Assembly: GCA_025559845.1 (NCBI GenBank)
Contig: CP048470.1
Location: forward strand, 31,001 to 95,000
Origin: Agrobacterium tumefaciens
Lineage (GTDB): Bacteria > Pseudomonadota > Alphaproteobacteria > Rhizobiales > Rhizobiaceae
Length of the DNA: 64,000 bases
Direction: 5' to 3'
Shown here: one piece after another, positions 1-8,457 of the stretch
How positions within the stretch are numbered: the stretch's first letter is position 1
How the letters are laid out: every line of letters begins with the position of its first letter
Notes under the pieces: generated by a model
Database searches by the model: none
What the model was told of the DNA's origin: nothing
What the model saw: only the letters and a program-made list of their open reading frames with translations
Position numbers and translations under genes: made by a program

Positions 1-1236
1 GCCAGGGAAAGTACATATGCCGGGATCGTCAAGCTGGTGGAGGCCGCACATACCAGTAAGGCCCGCATGTCACGGCTGGCCGACCGTTATGCTTTCGCTT
101 TCCTGTGCGTCACTTTGTCGATAGCCGGCCTCGCATGGCTGCTGACGGAAGATCCCGTTCGCGCCGTGGCCGTGCTTGTCGTTGCGACCCCCTGTCCTCT
201 CATCCTGGCCGTTCCAGTTGCATGGACAGCTGGCATGTCGCGGGCCGCGGGCGTTGGACTTATTGTTAAAGGCGCCGACATTCTCGAAAAGCTCGGCCAG
301 ATACAAACGCTGGTTCTGGACAAGACCGGGACACTTACCGATGGCAAACCACATCTCGTGGGCATTAATGCAGTAAAGGACGAGAACGAACTGCTGCGGC
401 TGATCGCCTCGCTGGATCAGGGCTCAAACCACGTTGCAGCACGTGCGGTGGTCTCCGCAGGGCTTGAGCGCGACCTCGTCCTGACGCCGCCAACCAATGT
501 ATCGGAGAAGCCAGGCGAAGGTATCTCGGGATACGTCGGAAGCACCGAGGTCGCCATTGGCGGCCTGGAGTACATTGCCTCGAAGGTTGCCGATACGCCC
601 TCCCCCGATCGGGCTGACATCATGAGCGCGGCCGTTGCCCTCGACGGCAGGTTTGCCGGCACCCTGCATTTCAGCGACGCGCTTCGCGAGGGCGCCAGAG
701 AAACCCTGACCGAGTTGAAGCGACTCGGGCTCAACCGTCTTATCCTCGCGACCGGCGACCGCGCCGAAGTGGCCCGTGCCATCACCAGCGGTTTGCCTTT
801 GTCCGAAATCCGCGCTGGGCTGACACCGGCACAGAAGATCGAACTTGTTCGGAAGGAGGCACATCTGGCGCAAACCATGATGGTCGGGGATGGCGTGAAC
901 GATGCGCCGGCGCTCGCCGCAGCCGACGTAGGGATTGCCATGGGCTTACACGGATCGGCGGCCGCGGCCGAAGCAGCAGACGCGGTTCTGCTCTCCGAGC
1001 GGCTCGAACGCATCAGCGATGGCATCAAAATCGCAAGGGATTGCCGGCGGATCGCGATGCAGAGCGTCATAGCCGGAATAGGCTTATCGGTAGGCGCGAT
1101 GATCTTTGCATCGCTCGGCTTTCTTAAACCGGTCGAGGGCGCACTACTTCAAGAGGCAATTGACGTCGCGGTCGTACTTAACGCGCTACGGGCGCTCCGC
1201 ATGAAGGCTGGCTGGCGCCACCGGCGCCAACCATGA
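1..1236 (+). CDS. P1B-type metal-transporting ATPase, 5' end outside window
   Basis: Catalytic half of an inner-membrane heavy-metal P-type ATPase. The reading frame is open at base 1, so the N-terminal domain and first membrane helices lie upstream. Visible are the membrane metal motif TPCPL, the phosphorylation motif DKTGTLT, the ATP-domain GDG-NDAPAL hinge (MVGDGVNDAPAL) and a last helix with QEAIDVAVVLNALRAL. A TPC motif instead of CPC, with QE-x2-DV-x4-NALR in the last helix, fits the P1B-5 subgroup, whose rhizobial member Nia exports Ni/Fe. No C-terminal hemerythrin domain like that of Nia is present. The substrate (Ni/Fe, possibly Co) is inferred. The gene is convergent with the Usp gene 16 bp away and sits in a low-oxygen stress cluster. 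Confidence 0.88.
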   Translation, partial: ARESTYAGIVKLVEAAHTSKARMSRLADRYAFAFLCVTLSIAGLAWLLTEDPVRAVAVLVVATPCPLILAVPVAWTAGMSRAAGVGLIVKGADILEKLGQIQTLVLDKTGTLTDGKPHLVGINAVKDENELLRLIASLDQGSNHVAARAVVSAGLERDLVLTPPTNVSEKPGEGISGYVGSTEVAIGGLEYIASKVADTPSPDRADIMSAAVALDGRFAGTLHFSDALREGARETLTELKRLGLNRLILATGDRAEVARAITSGLPLSEIRAGLTPAQKIELVRKEAHLAQTMMVGDGVNDAPALAAADVGIAMGLHGSAAAAEAADAVLLSERLERISDGIKIARDCRRIAMQSVIAGIGLSVGAMIFASLGFLKPVEGALLQEAIDVAVVLNALRALRMKAGWRHRRQP

Positions 1237-1252
1237 TGATCGCACCTGATCG

Positions 1253-2083
1253 CTATCGGGTAAGAAAGACCGGTATCTGGCACTCCTCCAAAATCGAAGC
1301 CGTGACGCCCCCGAATATTCGCTCCCTCAGACGCGAATGCCCATAGGCGCCCATGACGATCATATCGCAGCCGATTTCGCGTGCACGCTGCCTCAGAACC
1401 GCTTCTATACGTCTGTCGGCGCTTGCCACTTGCTCGACGACTGCTTTGACGCCATGGCGGGAAAGAAAGGTAGCCACATCTGCCCCCGGTTCCCCGCCAT
1501 TCGAATAATAGGAGGCGTCCGGATCGACGAGAACGATATGAACGGCATCCGCCCCCACCAGAAGCGGAAGGGCCTCCTTGGCCGCCCGAGCCGCTTCTGG
1601 CCGGGAATTCCAGGCAAGCAGCACCTTTTTTGGTTTGAGGGTCGCTTTTAATTCCGGCGCCAAAAAAACCAGCGGGCTGCGAGCATCGAACACCGTTGCG
1701 GCAATGACCGTTTTGCGAAGATCGCCGTCTTTTCGAATACCGTTGCCTGCAAGAACGATATCGGCATACAGCGACCGTGTGCAGAGATTGTTTTCAAGGA
1801 TGAAGCGATCATCATAAATCTGGTCCACATCATAGGACACGCCATTTTTCTGACAGAGGGCTTCCGCCTCTACTCGCACGCTTGTCAATTCATCGATTTC
1901 ATTCTGCCTCTCTTCCAGCCAGGCGGTCGTGAGAGGGTAATCGGCCGTCACGGGCGACAGCGCCGCCCCGAGAACGAGAATGGACAGGTGGCTGTCTGAC
2001 TCGCGGGCGAGCTCGACCGCCTGACCGACATCCGCCGCAGCATGCTTTGCGCCGAGGGCAGCAAGTATGGTTTTGATTGACAT
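1253..2083 (-). CDS. Universal stress protein, tandem UspA type
   Basis: Cytoplasmic 276-residue protein, about twice one Usp domain. The first half is diverged. The second half ends with the nucleotide-binding signature GAYGHSRLRERIFGG followed by T-x-S, the usual G-x2-G-x9-G-(S/T) ATP loop. Such proteins support survival under starvation or low oxygen. It is a paralogue of the Usp gene at 6099-6917, with which it shares the same C-terminal signature. A FixK/FNR-type box (2240-2253) lies about 157 bp upstream of the start. The ATG has GGAAGGAGCC just upstream on the minus strand. Confidence 0.92.
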   Translation of the reverse strand: MSIKTILAALGAKHAAADVGQAVELARESDSHLSILVLGAALSPVTADYPLTTAWLEERQNEIDELTSVRVEAEALCQKNGVSYDVDQIYDDRFILENNLCTRSLYADIVLAGNGIRKDGDLRKTVIAATVFDARSPLVFLAPELKATLKPKKVLLAWNSRPEAARAAKEALPLLVGADAVHIVLVDPDASYYSNGGEPGADVATFLSRHGVKAVVEQVASADRRIEAVLRQRAREIGCDMIVMGAYGHSRLRERIFGGVTASILEECQIPVFLTR

Positions 2084-2239
2084 TTACATGGCTCCTTCCC
2101 GTAGATCGTCCAACCAATAAACCAAGCCTGAACCGAACGTCGCAGCCCCGCGATGATCTTCGTCAACAGGTTTGCCGAATCCCGTGCACAAGAAGCCAGG
2201 CCTGCTGGCCGCGAATTGCAAGGCAGATGAAGTGTGGCA

Positions 2240-2253
2240 TTGATCCCCATCAA
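2240..2253. promoter_or_regulatory. FixK/FNR-type box
   Basis: TTGATCCCCATCAA is a perfect dyad matching the FNR/FixK/FnrL consensus TTGAT-N4-ATCAA. It lies between the minus-strand Usp gene and the plus-strand Hsp20 remnant (ATG at 2372), about 120 bp before the latter. It suggests low-oxygen control of one or both directions. The match is seen; the regulator is inferred. Confidence 0.65.
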
Positions 2254-2371
2254 TGCCGGACCCGTAGCATCACGGTTGAATCGGCATGCTCACTGAAGAG
2301 CCGCAAGTAGTTGAAATGGCTCTCAACTGCTGTTTCGACCGATATCTTTATTGGAAAACAGGAGAATTATC

Positions 2372-2586
2372 ATGGCTGAGGCCCCAACCAAACTTCGCCC
2401 GCGGGAAATTTCTGGTCGCCGTTCGAAACCCTTCGGGCGGAAGTCGATCGTCTTTTCGATGATTTCATGCCCGCATCTTGGCACGCACTCGATCTTTTCT
2501 CCTCCGGCCACCTGCTGAACGGATGGAACACCTCGCCAGCCGTCGATATGGTCGAAACTCTTCCTACTGGAGGAGGGCATTATTGA
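2372..2586 (+). pseudogene. Hsp20 small heat-shock protein, N-terminal remnant
   Basis: An AGGAG site at 2360-2364 leads into ATG 2372 and MAEAPTKLRP, which looks like an Hsp20 start. Within about 12 codons the homology moves to another frame (from 2407): FWSPFETLRAEVDRLFDDFM, then PAVDMVET, the classic Hsp20 N-terminal pattern. The alpha-crystallin domain is missing; the frame stops at 2584-2586. This is a frameshifted and truncated gene of the acid-stress/low-oxygen Hsp20 class. It overlaps a GroEL C-terminal scar, so a large deletion seems to have joined two chaperone genes. Confidence 0.75.
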
Positions 2587-2716
2587 CCCGACAAAGGTTG
2601 TTCGAGTGGCTTTGGAGAACGCCGTATCCGTGGCAAGCGTCCTTCCACCCACGGAGGTCACTATGACCGAAATCCCGGACCCTAACGTTCTGCAGTTGCC
2701 CGCGCCAGCCATTTAG
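2573..2716 (+). pseudogene. GroEL C-terminal remnant
   Basis: The frame from 2573 to the TAG at 2714-2716 reads [20 protein letters not shown], then [17 protein letters not shown]. This matches the last 40 or so residues of GroEL ([10 protein letters not shown] and LENA-x3-A-x2-L-x2-TE). The rest of groEL is absent. It follows directly on the Hsp20 remnant, consistent with deletion between adjacent hsp20 and groEL genes. The usual GGM tail is replaced by about 12 unrelated residues. Confidence 0.75.
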
Positions 2717-2741
2717 GCGCATGTAAGCGATAGGAGGCGAA

Positions 2742-4343
2742 ATGTCATACAGCCCGTCAATCACCTTTCATGGCGCGGCCGGCGCGGTAACCGGCTCATG
2801 CTTTCTCATTGAGTACGGCGACGAACGCGTACTAATCGATTGCGGTTTGTTTCAGGGATCCAAAACCGAAAAAGAGCTGAATTACCGTCCCTTTCCTTTC
2901 GCTCCCACCAAATTGAACGCCGTCATCCTTACCCATGCGCATATCGACCATACGGGCCTCGTGCCTAAGCTTGTAAAAGATGGTTATTCTGGCCCCATTT
3001 TCTGCACCGCTGCAACACTTGATCTTTGCGCAGTCATGCTGCCCGATTCTGGCCATATCCAGGAAATGGAAGTCGAACAACTCAACCGCCGCAACGAGCA
3101 TCGGGGGCGAAAGCTCGTCGTCCCAATCTATACAGCCATGGATGCATCTGCGGCCCTGCCCCAGATGCGAGCTTATCCCATGAAGCAATGGATGGTGATT
3201 TCACCCGCCTTTCGGTTCCGCTTCTGGAATGCCGGCCATCTCCTCGGCTCTGCATCTGTCGAAGTTGAGGTTGGAAACGGCCCGGAGCGCCGGAACCTGC
3301 TTTTCTCCGGTGACATCGGACCGCAGCACAAACTGTTCCACTCTGTACCGGAGGGACCTTCTGGTCTGGATTATCTTGTCTGCGAAAGTACCTATGGTGA
3401 TGTCGATCGCAATGATCCCTCGCCGGAGCAAAGGCGAAAAATGCTGCGAGATGAGGTGCAGCTCGCTGCCCGTCATCAAAACGGCGCGCTTCTCATTCCC
3501 TCCTTCGCGGTCGAACGGACGCAGGAGCTTCTTGCGGATCTGTTCAGCCTGCTTGATGCGGGCGCCATCAGAAGTTGCCCAATCATTATCGATTCGCCAC
3601 TGGCAACGCGGGCGACAGAAGTTTTTAGCCGTCACGCCCGGGAACTCGAAAATGGTGAGCTACTCTCGCGTGCACTCCGCTCGCGGCAAATTCGCTTCAC
3701 AGAGACGGCCGAACAATCCAGATCCATAGACAATCTCAAGGGTTTTCACATCGTAATTGCGGCGAGCGGCATGTGCGAGGCAGGTCGTATTCGCCATCGT
3801 CTGAAGAACTGGTTGTGGAGAGAAGAAGCAACAGTCCTGCTGGTAGGTTATCAGGCCTCCGGCACGCTCGGCCGCATCTTGGAGGACGGAGCCTCTACCG
3901 TTCGTATCCAGGGCGATGAAATTTTCGTACGGGCCAATATTCGCAAACTCGACGTCTACAGCGGTCATGCGGACGGGCCTGAACTGGCGGCGTGGGTTGC
4001 CGCCAGATTTCCCGTCAAACATGCGGTTTTTCTGGTGCACGGCGAACGTCCGGCAATCGCCGGTCTGAACGCCAGCCTCGCGGCAATGAACTCTACATTT
4101 GCCATCATCGAACCGGCATTGGACTCAACTTATCGCCTCACGCGCGAAGGCGCCCTTGCTGTTTCAACGCAGCAGGAACTGCCGCGACTTGAACCGCTCC
4201 ACGTCGGACACCGAGATTGGCATAATGATTTCCAGTCCCTGATCATCGACCTGCAGGAGCGGATGGAGAAAGCAGCCGACGAAAAACAACGCGCCGTGCT
4301 ACTGCGAAAAATGAAGCGGGCGCTTGACGACGCTGAAACCTGA
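2742..4343 (+). CDS. Beta-CASP metallo-beta-lactamase RNA-processing nuclease
   Basis: Cytoplasmic 533-residue member of the Ysh1/CPSF73-like branch of MBL-fold RNases, probably a zinc-dependent endo/5'-exoribonuclease. The N-terminal MBL domain has THAHIDHTG (residues 64-72) for zinc binding and a later SGDIG motif. The beta-CASP insert is central (LLIPSFAVERTQELL, then ASGMCEAGRIRHRL). The RMMBL region has SGHADGPELAAWV and VHGE. A C-terminal extension of roughly 70 residues ends in a charged helix. It starts 26 bp after the GroEL scar with an AGGAGG-type site. Genes of this type often sit in FixK-regulated low-oxygen clusters next to Usp genes, which fits here. Confidence 0.93.
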   Translation: MSYSPSITFHGAAGAVTGSCFLIEYGDERVLIDCGLFQGSKTEKELNYRPFPFAPTKLNAVILTHAHIDHTGLVPKLVKDGYSGPIFCTAATLDLCAVMLPDSGHIQEMEVEQLNRRNEHRGRKLVVPIYTAMDASAALPQMRAYPMKQWMVISPAFRFRFWNAGHLLGSASVEVEVGNGPERRNLLFSGDIGPQHKLFHSVPEGPSGLDYLVCESTYGDVDRNDPSPEQRRKMLRDEVQLAARHQNGALLIPSFAVERTQELLADLFSLLDAGAIRSCPIIIDSPLATRATEVFSRHARELENGELLSRALRSRQIRFTETAEQSRSIDNLKGFHIVIAASGMCEAGRIRHRLKNWLWREEATVLLVGYQASGTLGRILEDGASTVRIQGDEIFVRANIRKLDVYSGHADGPELAAWVAARFPVKHAVFLVHGERPAIAGLNASLAAMNSTFAIIEPALDSTYRLTREGALAVSTQQELPRLEPLHVGHRDWHNDFQSLIIDLQERMEKAADEKQRAVLLRKMKRALDDAET

Positions 4344-4415
4344 AACAATACGCTTCGACTGATTGTTTATGCTGCATCGGGATTGCATGCAGATCGCCTG
4401 GTACTTATCGACGCT

Positions 4416-6023
4416 TCACCGGAGATTTTTTTCGATCAGGACCAATGTCGGGTCGCCTTCGTACGGCCTTGCGACGAAACCCTGTTCCTCTTCCAAGTTG
4501 ACAGCGTAAATATGGTTTCGGTTTTCGATCGATTGCAGCGTTTGAACGCCTTTTTCGCGCGCCCTGTTCGACACATAGCGCAACAACTCCCAAGCAACGC
4601 CCTTATTTTTATAGTCGCCGTGCACGACGATGGCGACCTCCGCTTTCTTTTCTGCATCGTCACAAGACAACAGGGCGGATGCAATGAGCGTATTCGTCCC
4701 TTCGAGGAAAGCCAGATAGTTTTCGGTTAACCGATGATCCACCAGGGTCATGGACGCCAAGCGCTCATGGCTCACCTCCCCGATACCGCCGAAGAAGCGA
4801 AAGCGCAGGTCCTGGGGTGTGACATGCCTGAAAAGCTCCGCAAGATGCGGTTCATCGTCACTTCGCACGGGCCGCACATCAAGTAACAGGCCCACTCGCG
4901 TGGAGAGAATGACGCCGGTATCTGGCCCTCTCCCCTCGGCAACACGCTTACCGTCGTCTGAATGCACAACCTGCTCGTGTGCTGCCGGCATCTCGATAAT
5001 GACCTTGAGCGCATGTGTACTGGCCGCCCGGCTGAAGGTGTCATAGGCTTCGAGAATATCGTCCAGTTTGAAGCGGTGAGTGATCATCTTCCCGGCGTCG
5101 ATGAGGCCGGATTTCACCGTGCGCAGCAACATGGGCGTGCTTGTTGTATCGACCAGCCGTGTCGTGATGGCGATATTCCGCGACCACAGCTTTTCAAGGT
5201 GCAGGTCTGCCTTGAGGCCGTGAACTCCGATATTGGCGATCACGCCGCCGGCAGCGATAATCTCCTCGCAGAATTCGAACGTGGATGGCACACCGACGGC
5301 CTCGATCGCAGTGTGAACGCCCTTGCCATCTGTCAACTCGAAAATGCGCGCCACCACGTCAGGTTCATCGGCGCGAATAGTATGCGTCGCGCCGAATTGA
5401 CGAGCTATCGCGAGTCGATGATCGTCAAGGTCAACCATGATTATCTCGGCGGGCGAGTAGAATTGCGCCGTCAAAAGCGCCGCCAGTCCCACGGGACCAG
5501 CACCTACGATCGCGATCGTATTGCCGGGCTGAACCTTGCCATTAAGGACGCCGCACTCAAAGCCCGTTGGGAGGATGTCACTCAGCATGACCAGGGCTTC
5601 TTCATCGGCATCCGCCGGAATGGGATAAAGGCTGGTATCGGCGTGCGGGATTCGCACAAATTCCGCTTGCGTACCGTCGATGGTATTGCCCAGAATCCAG
5701 CCCCCGGTTTCGCAGTGCGAATACATTCCCCGACGACAGTAATCACACGTGCCGCACGAAGAAATGCAGGAAACAAGAACGCGATCACCCTTCCTGAAGC
5801 GGGACACCGCAGCGCCCACGTCGTCAACGACGCCGACGCCCTCATGTCCGAGAATGCGTCCACGCGCGCAAGAGGCTACATCGCCTTTGAGTATGTGAAG
5901 ATCCGTCCCGCAAATGGTTGTCCTGGTAATCCTCACGACTGCGTCCGTGACTCCTTGAATTACGGGTTTGGGTCGTTCCAGAAGCGCTTTTTGGCCCGGT
6001 CCTTGAAAAACAAGAGCTTTCAT
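4416..6023 (-). CDS. Zinc alcohol dehydrogenase fused to GNAT acetyltransferase
   Basis: A 535-residue two-domain protein. Residues 1-345 are a medium-chain zinc alcohol dehydrogenase: catalytic-zinc ligand in ICGTD (C38), GHEGVG (H60, E61), structural-zinc cysteines in CISSCGTCDYCRRGMYSHC (86-104) and the NAD(H) loop GAGPVG (174-179). After a 30-residue linker, residues 378-535 form a GNAT domain resembling the Pat lysine-acetyltransferase module of acyl-CoA-synthetase fusions: DLRFRFFGGIGEVSHERL, then the acetyl-CoA loop YKNKGVAWELL. No stop or frameshift separates the halves. The substrate is unknown; the acetyltransferase may modify the dehydrogenase or other metabolic enzymes. It is convergent with the RNase gene and upstream of the second Usp gene's 3' end. 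Confidence 0.9.
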   Translation of the reverse strand: MKALVFQGPGQKALLERPKPVIQGVTDAVVRITRTTICGTDLHILKGDVASCARGRILGHEGVGVVDDVGAAVSRFRKGDRVLVSCISSCGTCDYCRRGMYSHCETGGWILGNTIDGTQAEFVRIPHADTSLYPIPADADEEALVMLSDILPTGFECGVLNGKVQPGNTIAIVGAGPVGLAALLTAQFYSPAEIIMVDLDDHRLAIARQFGATHTIRADEPDVVARIFELTDGKGVHTAIEAVGVPSTFEFCEEIIAAGGVIANIGVHGLKADLHLEKLWSRNIAITTRLVDTTSTPMLLRTVKSGLIDAGKMITHRFKLDDILEAYDTFSRAASTHALKVIIEMPAAHEQVVHSDDGKRVAEGRGPDTGVILSTRVGLLLDVRPVRSDDEPHLAELFRHVTPQDLRFRFFGGIGEVSHERLASMTLVDHRLTENYLAFLEGTNTLIASALLSCDDAEKKAEVAIVVHGDYKNKGVAWELLRYVSNRAREKGVQTLQSIENRNHIYAVNLEEEQGFVARPYEGDPTLVLIEKNLR

Positions 6024-6098
6024 CTTTTCACCTTTTGACTTGAAGCCGTGTGGCTTGCGCCCTCTGCACCTGCCGGGCTGTCGGGTCCATCCAAGTGT

Positions 6099-6917
6099 TT
6101 ATCGTGCCAGAAAGAGCGGCCGCCTGATCTGTTCAATCAGGCTACGCGTAGCGCCACCGAAAATCCGTTCGCGTAGCCGCGAATGACCATAGGCTCCCAT
6201 GACGATCAGCCCTGATTGAATGCGTTCAGCGTAGACTTCGACGGTCTCGGCGACGGTCCGGCCCTGGCTCATCAGACTGTCTATCGACGGCGTGATGTGA
6301 TGATGGGCCAGGTAGGAGCGCAGTTCGGCCGCGAGTTCCCGTTCGCCATCCGGATCAACAACGAGGATCTGAACAGACCTCGCGCGTTTCAGAACCGGAA
6401 TGCTTGCCCTGACCGCAGCGGCTGTTTCAGGTGTGTCAGACCACGCGATGAGAACCGAGTTTTGGTCCCAGGAGAAGTTTCTGAGCGGGTCTATCAGCAC
6501 GGGTACACGCGCGTGAAAAAGGCTTCCGTCAAGGACTGCGTCGCGTAGCGACGGATCACCCAGAATATCCGGACCTAAGGCCACGGCATCCGCAAATCGT
6601 GCACGATAACCGACGACGTTGTCCATATTGAATATCTCGGTATAGGCTTCTTCTATATCGTATGAAGAAATCCTGTCCTTGAAGTAGGTGTTCAGAGCAA
6701 GAGAGCGTCTGGCCAACCTGTCCTGATCCGCCTGTCGCTCGCCAAGCCACGCGGTGGAGACACTTTCCATATGTGCACCGACCGGCGGAGGCGACGCGAC
6801 ACTCGTCAACAAAACGGAAAGATGACTGCCCACCTCATCTGCCAGTCTGAGAGCAGCATCGCCCTCCAGCTCAACCGATTTACCTTTGGTGATATACAGT
6901 AGCGTAGAGAACATCAT
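6099..6917 (-). CDS. Universal stress protein, second paralogue
   Basis: A 272-residue tandem-Usp protein with the C-terminal ATP loop GAYGHSRLRERIFGG then T-x-S, identical over that stretch to the paralogue at 1253-2083. Its ATG overlaps the stop codon of the short BON gene in an ATGA (6914-6917), so the two are probably translated together from the FixK/FNR-box promoter near 7168. The ADH-GNAT gene follows 75 bp downstream on the same strand and may be in the same operon. Confidence 0.92.
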   Translation of the reverse strand: MMFSTLLYITKGKSVELEGDAALRLADEVGSHLSVLLTSVASPPPVGAHMESVSTAWLGERQADQDRLARRSLALNTYFKDRISSYDIEEAYTEIFNMDNVVGYRARFADAVALGPDILGDPSLRDAVLDGSLFHARVPVLIDPLRNFSWDQNSVLIAWSDTPETAAAVRASIPVLKRARSVQILVVDPDGERELAAELRSYLAHHHITPSIDSLMSQGRTVAETVEVYAERIQSGLIVMGAYGHSRLRERIFGGATRSLIEQIRRPLFLAR

Positions 6918-7105
6918 ACACTCCTCCCCGACCGTGCTCGAAACGAGCAGTCCTTGTGCTGCGTGCCTAGCAGCGCTGTGGCGCGCGAGGATCCGTAAAT
7001 TCGCAAGTGATCCGCATCGACAGCAACGCCGATGTTCACCGCATCAATGCTGGGTTCGAAGTCGAGCGCATCTATAATGTTCTGCCAAAGAGTATTGTCG
7101 TACAT
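6914..7105 (-). CDS. Truncated BON-domain protein
   Basis: A 63-residue ORF starting at ATG 7105, 6-7 bp after AAAGGGGG; an in-frame ATG at 7111 is too close to that site. The start resembles the first beta-alpha unit of BON-domain (OsmY-like) proteins: LWQNIIDALDFEPSIDAVNI, then GVAVDADHLRIYG. After residue 40 the similarity ends and the rest looks unrelated, so the protein is probably a 3'-truncated relic. It is still coupled to the Usp gene by ATGA, so its translation may persist. Intact relatives are around 120-220 residues. Confidence 0.6.
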   Translation of the reverse strand: MYDNTLWQNIIDALDFEPSIDAVNIGVAVDADHLRIYGSSRATALLGTQHKDCSFRARSGRSV

Positions 7106-7167
7106 GACCATTCCCCCTTTGCTCGTTATAAACGCGGTCATGATCGGAGAACTTGCGAGAACTGCCA

Positions 7168-7181
7168 TTGACCGCGGTCAA
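7168..7181. promoter_or_regulatory. FixK/FNR-type box before the BON-Usp operon
   Basis: TTGACCGCGGTCAA is a perfect palindrome fitting the FixK consensus TTGAY-N4-RTCAA. Its centre is about 70 bp before the BON start at 7105, a suitable place for class II activation (box near -41). It probably makes the BON-Usp-ADH/GNAT operon respond to low oxygen. Confidence 0.65.
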
Positions 7182-7458
7182 CCCGGCCACTGATTTTGGC
7201 GGCCAACGGGTTCGGGTTCGGGTTCGGAAAGTTTTCTCCTTTGCCAAAGCGGGCGCGAAACGACGAGCCCGGCAGCATATATCAGGCAAGGCGTGTGGAG
7301 ACGGTGCAACGATTGGGATAAGGCACAGGGCCCGTCAGCAGCGAAAAACGAACACGACAGTCAACAGTTTTAGGCCTGCTGCGTCCGCGTGGTGCGACAT
7401 GCGAGTGCTGGCGGATCGGGCGGTCCATGTGTCGTCGTCACGGCCACGGGCACCTGTG

Positions 7459-7776
7459 CTATTGCCCGATCGACCCTTCGACCTCGCGCACGGCATCTGC
7501 GAGATATTTATGCATTTTTTCCCGTATCAGTTCATGCGCGCCCGACAGTCCCAGAACGCCGATATCGTGCTCCAGTTTTTTTAGGATACCTTCCTCACCC
7601 CGTGTAAAATCAGTTTCGATTATCTCTTCAAGACAACGCTCGATATCTCGACCAAGCAACATTGCCATCCAGTTCGCCAGTAATCTGTCGCGCCGCGCGC
7701 GAACCCTGAACGGCTTTTCTATCTGGATGACATATTGTTGTTCTGCCATTTTTTCACGTTCGTCGTAGATCGTCAC
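7459..7776 (-). CDS. DUF1476 family protein (zeta-subunit type)
   Basis: A 105-residue protein of the DUF1476 family, whose best-known member is the zeta inhibitor of the F1-ATPase in alphaproteobacteria. Typical features are the start MTIYDEREKMAEQQY, the RARRDRLLANWMAMLLG helix, DFTRGEEGILKKLEHDI and the C-terminal HELIREKMHKYLADA helix. It is shorter in the N-terminal inhibitory part and clearly diverged, so it is more likely a stress-cluster paralogue than the housekeeping zeta subunit. Target inhibition is inferred only from the family. Confidence 0.82.
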   Translation of the reverse strand: MTIYDEREKMAEQQYVIQIEKPFRVRARRDRLLANWMAMLLGRDIERCLEEIIETDFTRGEEGILKKLEHDIGVLGLSGAHELIREKMHKYLADAVREVEGSIGQ

Positions 7777-7857
7777 AATGCAGACCTCCCGTGGTCATTT
7801 GTCGACATTCTCTTATCAGTCCCGCTCTGGACTGAGTTGGCATTCACCGCATCCATA

Positions 7858-8337
7858 TCATTGCGGCGAAACCCGCTCAGGCTCACCCAGCATCGCCTCT
7901 CTTCCACTTAAGGCGTTGATATCCAGAGCGAAGAATATATGCCGGGAAGCGGCGCGAAGAGGTTGCGGTTGCGGTTGCGGTTTCAGCCCACCCGGTTCCC
8001 ACCAGTCAAAGTGGTGCGAGAGAAGCGACCAGGCATGGAGCCGCTCCTCACCGGGCGGGTCTTCCTGGGGCAGTTCGCGGAAGGCCGCATCAACTATAAC
8101 GCTCACCCATTGATGATCGCCACGGCTCTTGTCGACCTGCAAACAGGCACGCGGGTTCGACCGAAGAAAATCCAGTTTTTTTCCCGGCATCGAGAAGGCG
8201 TAGAGACTATTTCCGGAGTAAGCGTAGTATATCGGGACGACATAAGGGGTGCTGTCCTTAGCACATGCCATCCGCGCCAGTCTCCCTTCCGTGAGTACGG
8301 CCAGACATTCATTGTGGGTCATTTCTCGCACAAGCAT
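7858..8337 (-). CDS. PPOX-class flavin-binding protein (NimA-like)
   Basis: A 159-residue split-barrel protein of the pyridoxamine-5'-phosphate-oxidase-like superfamily, probably binding FMN or F420-like cofactors. The family pattern is LVREMTHNECLAVLTEGRLA, then VVPIYYAY, LYAFSMPGKKLDFLRSNPRA and CLQVD. Near the C-terminus a PQPQPQP stretch is encoded by a hexamer repeat (about 7961-7984) that could change length by slippage. It is transcribed towards the DUF1476 gene, 81 bp away, and is a usual member of Usp/low-oxygen clusters. The reaction is not known. Confidence 0.85.
   Translation of the reverse strand: MLVREMTHNECLAVLTEGRLARMACAKDSTPYVVPIYYAYSGNSLYAFSMPGKKLDFLRSNPRACLQVDKSRGDHQWVSVIVDAAFRELPQEDPPGEERLHAWSLLSHHFDWWEPGGLKPQPQPQPLRAASRHIFFALDINALSGREAMLGEPERVSPQ
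7961..7984. repeat. Hexamer tandem repeat inside PPOX gene
   Basis: GGTTGC is repeated three times followed by a fourth variant copy GGTTTC. In the minus-strand reading frame it encodes alternating Pro-Gln. A similar in-phase run of GGGTTC (three copies, about 7208-7226) lies in the non-coding stretch upstream of the Usp operon. Confidence 0.7.
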
Positions 8338-8457
8338 TGCTCCACCTCTCTGACTAAGAAATTAAACCCTTCCTTCTTGCGAAACAAAAAAGCGGAAACC
8401 ACAGGGCCATCATTCAACTTCGGCGGCCCGTCCCAAGCCGATCTTGACAGAGATGTG

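Noticed and set aside
4962..6038. Long plus-strand open frame (358 codons) opposite the ADH-GNAT gene
   Set aside because: Antisense shadow of a gene with full family motifs; composition rich in Arg/His/Asp typical of reverse frames.
7153..7584. Plus-strand frame of 143 codons covering the DUF1476 3' end
   Set aside because: No family, and it runs antisense through a recognised gene and the FixK-box promoter region.
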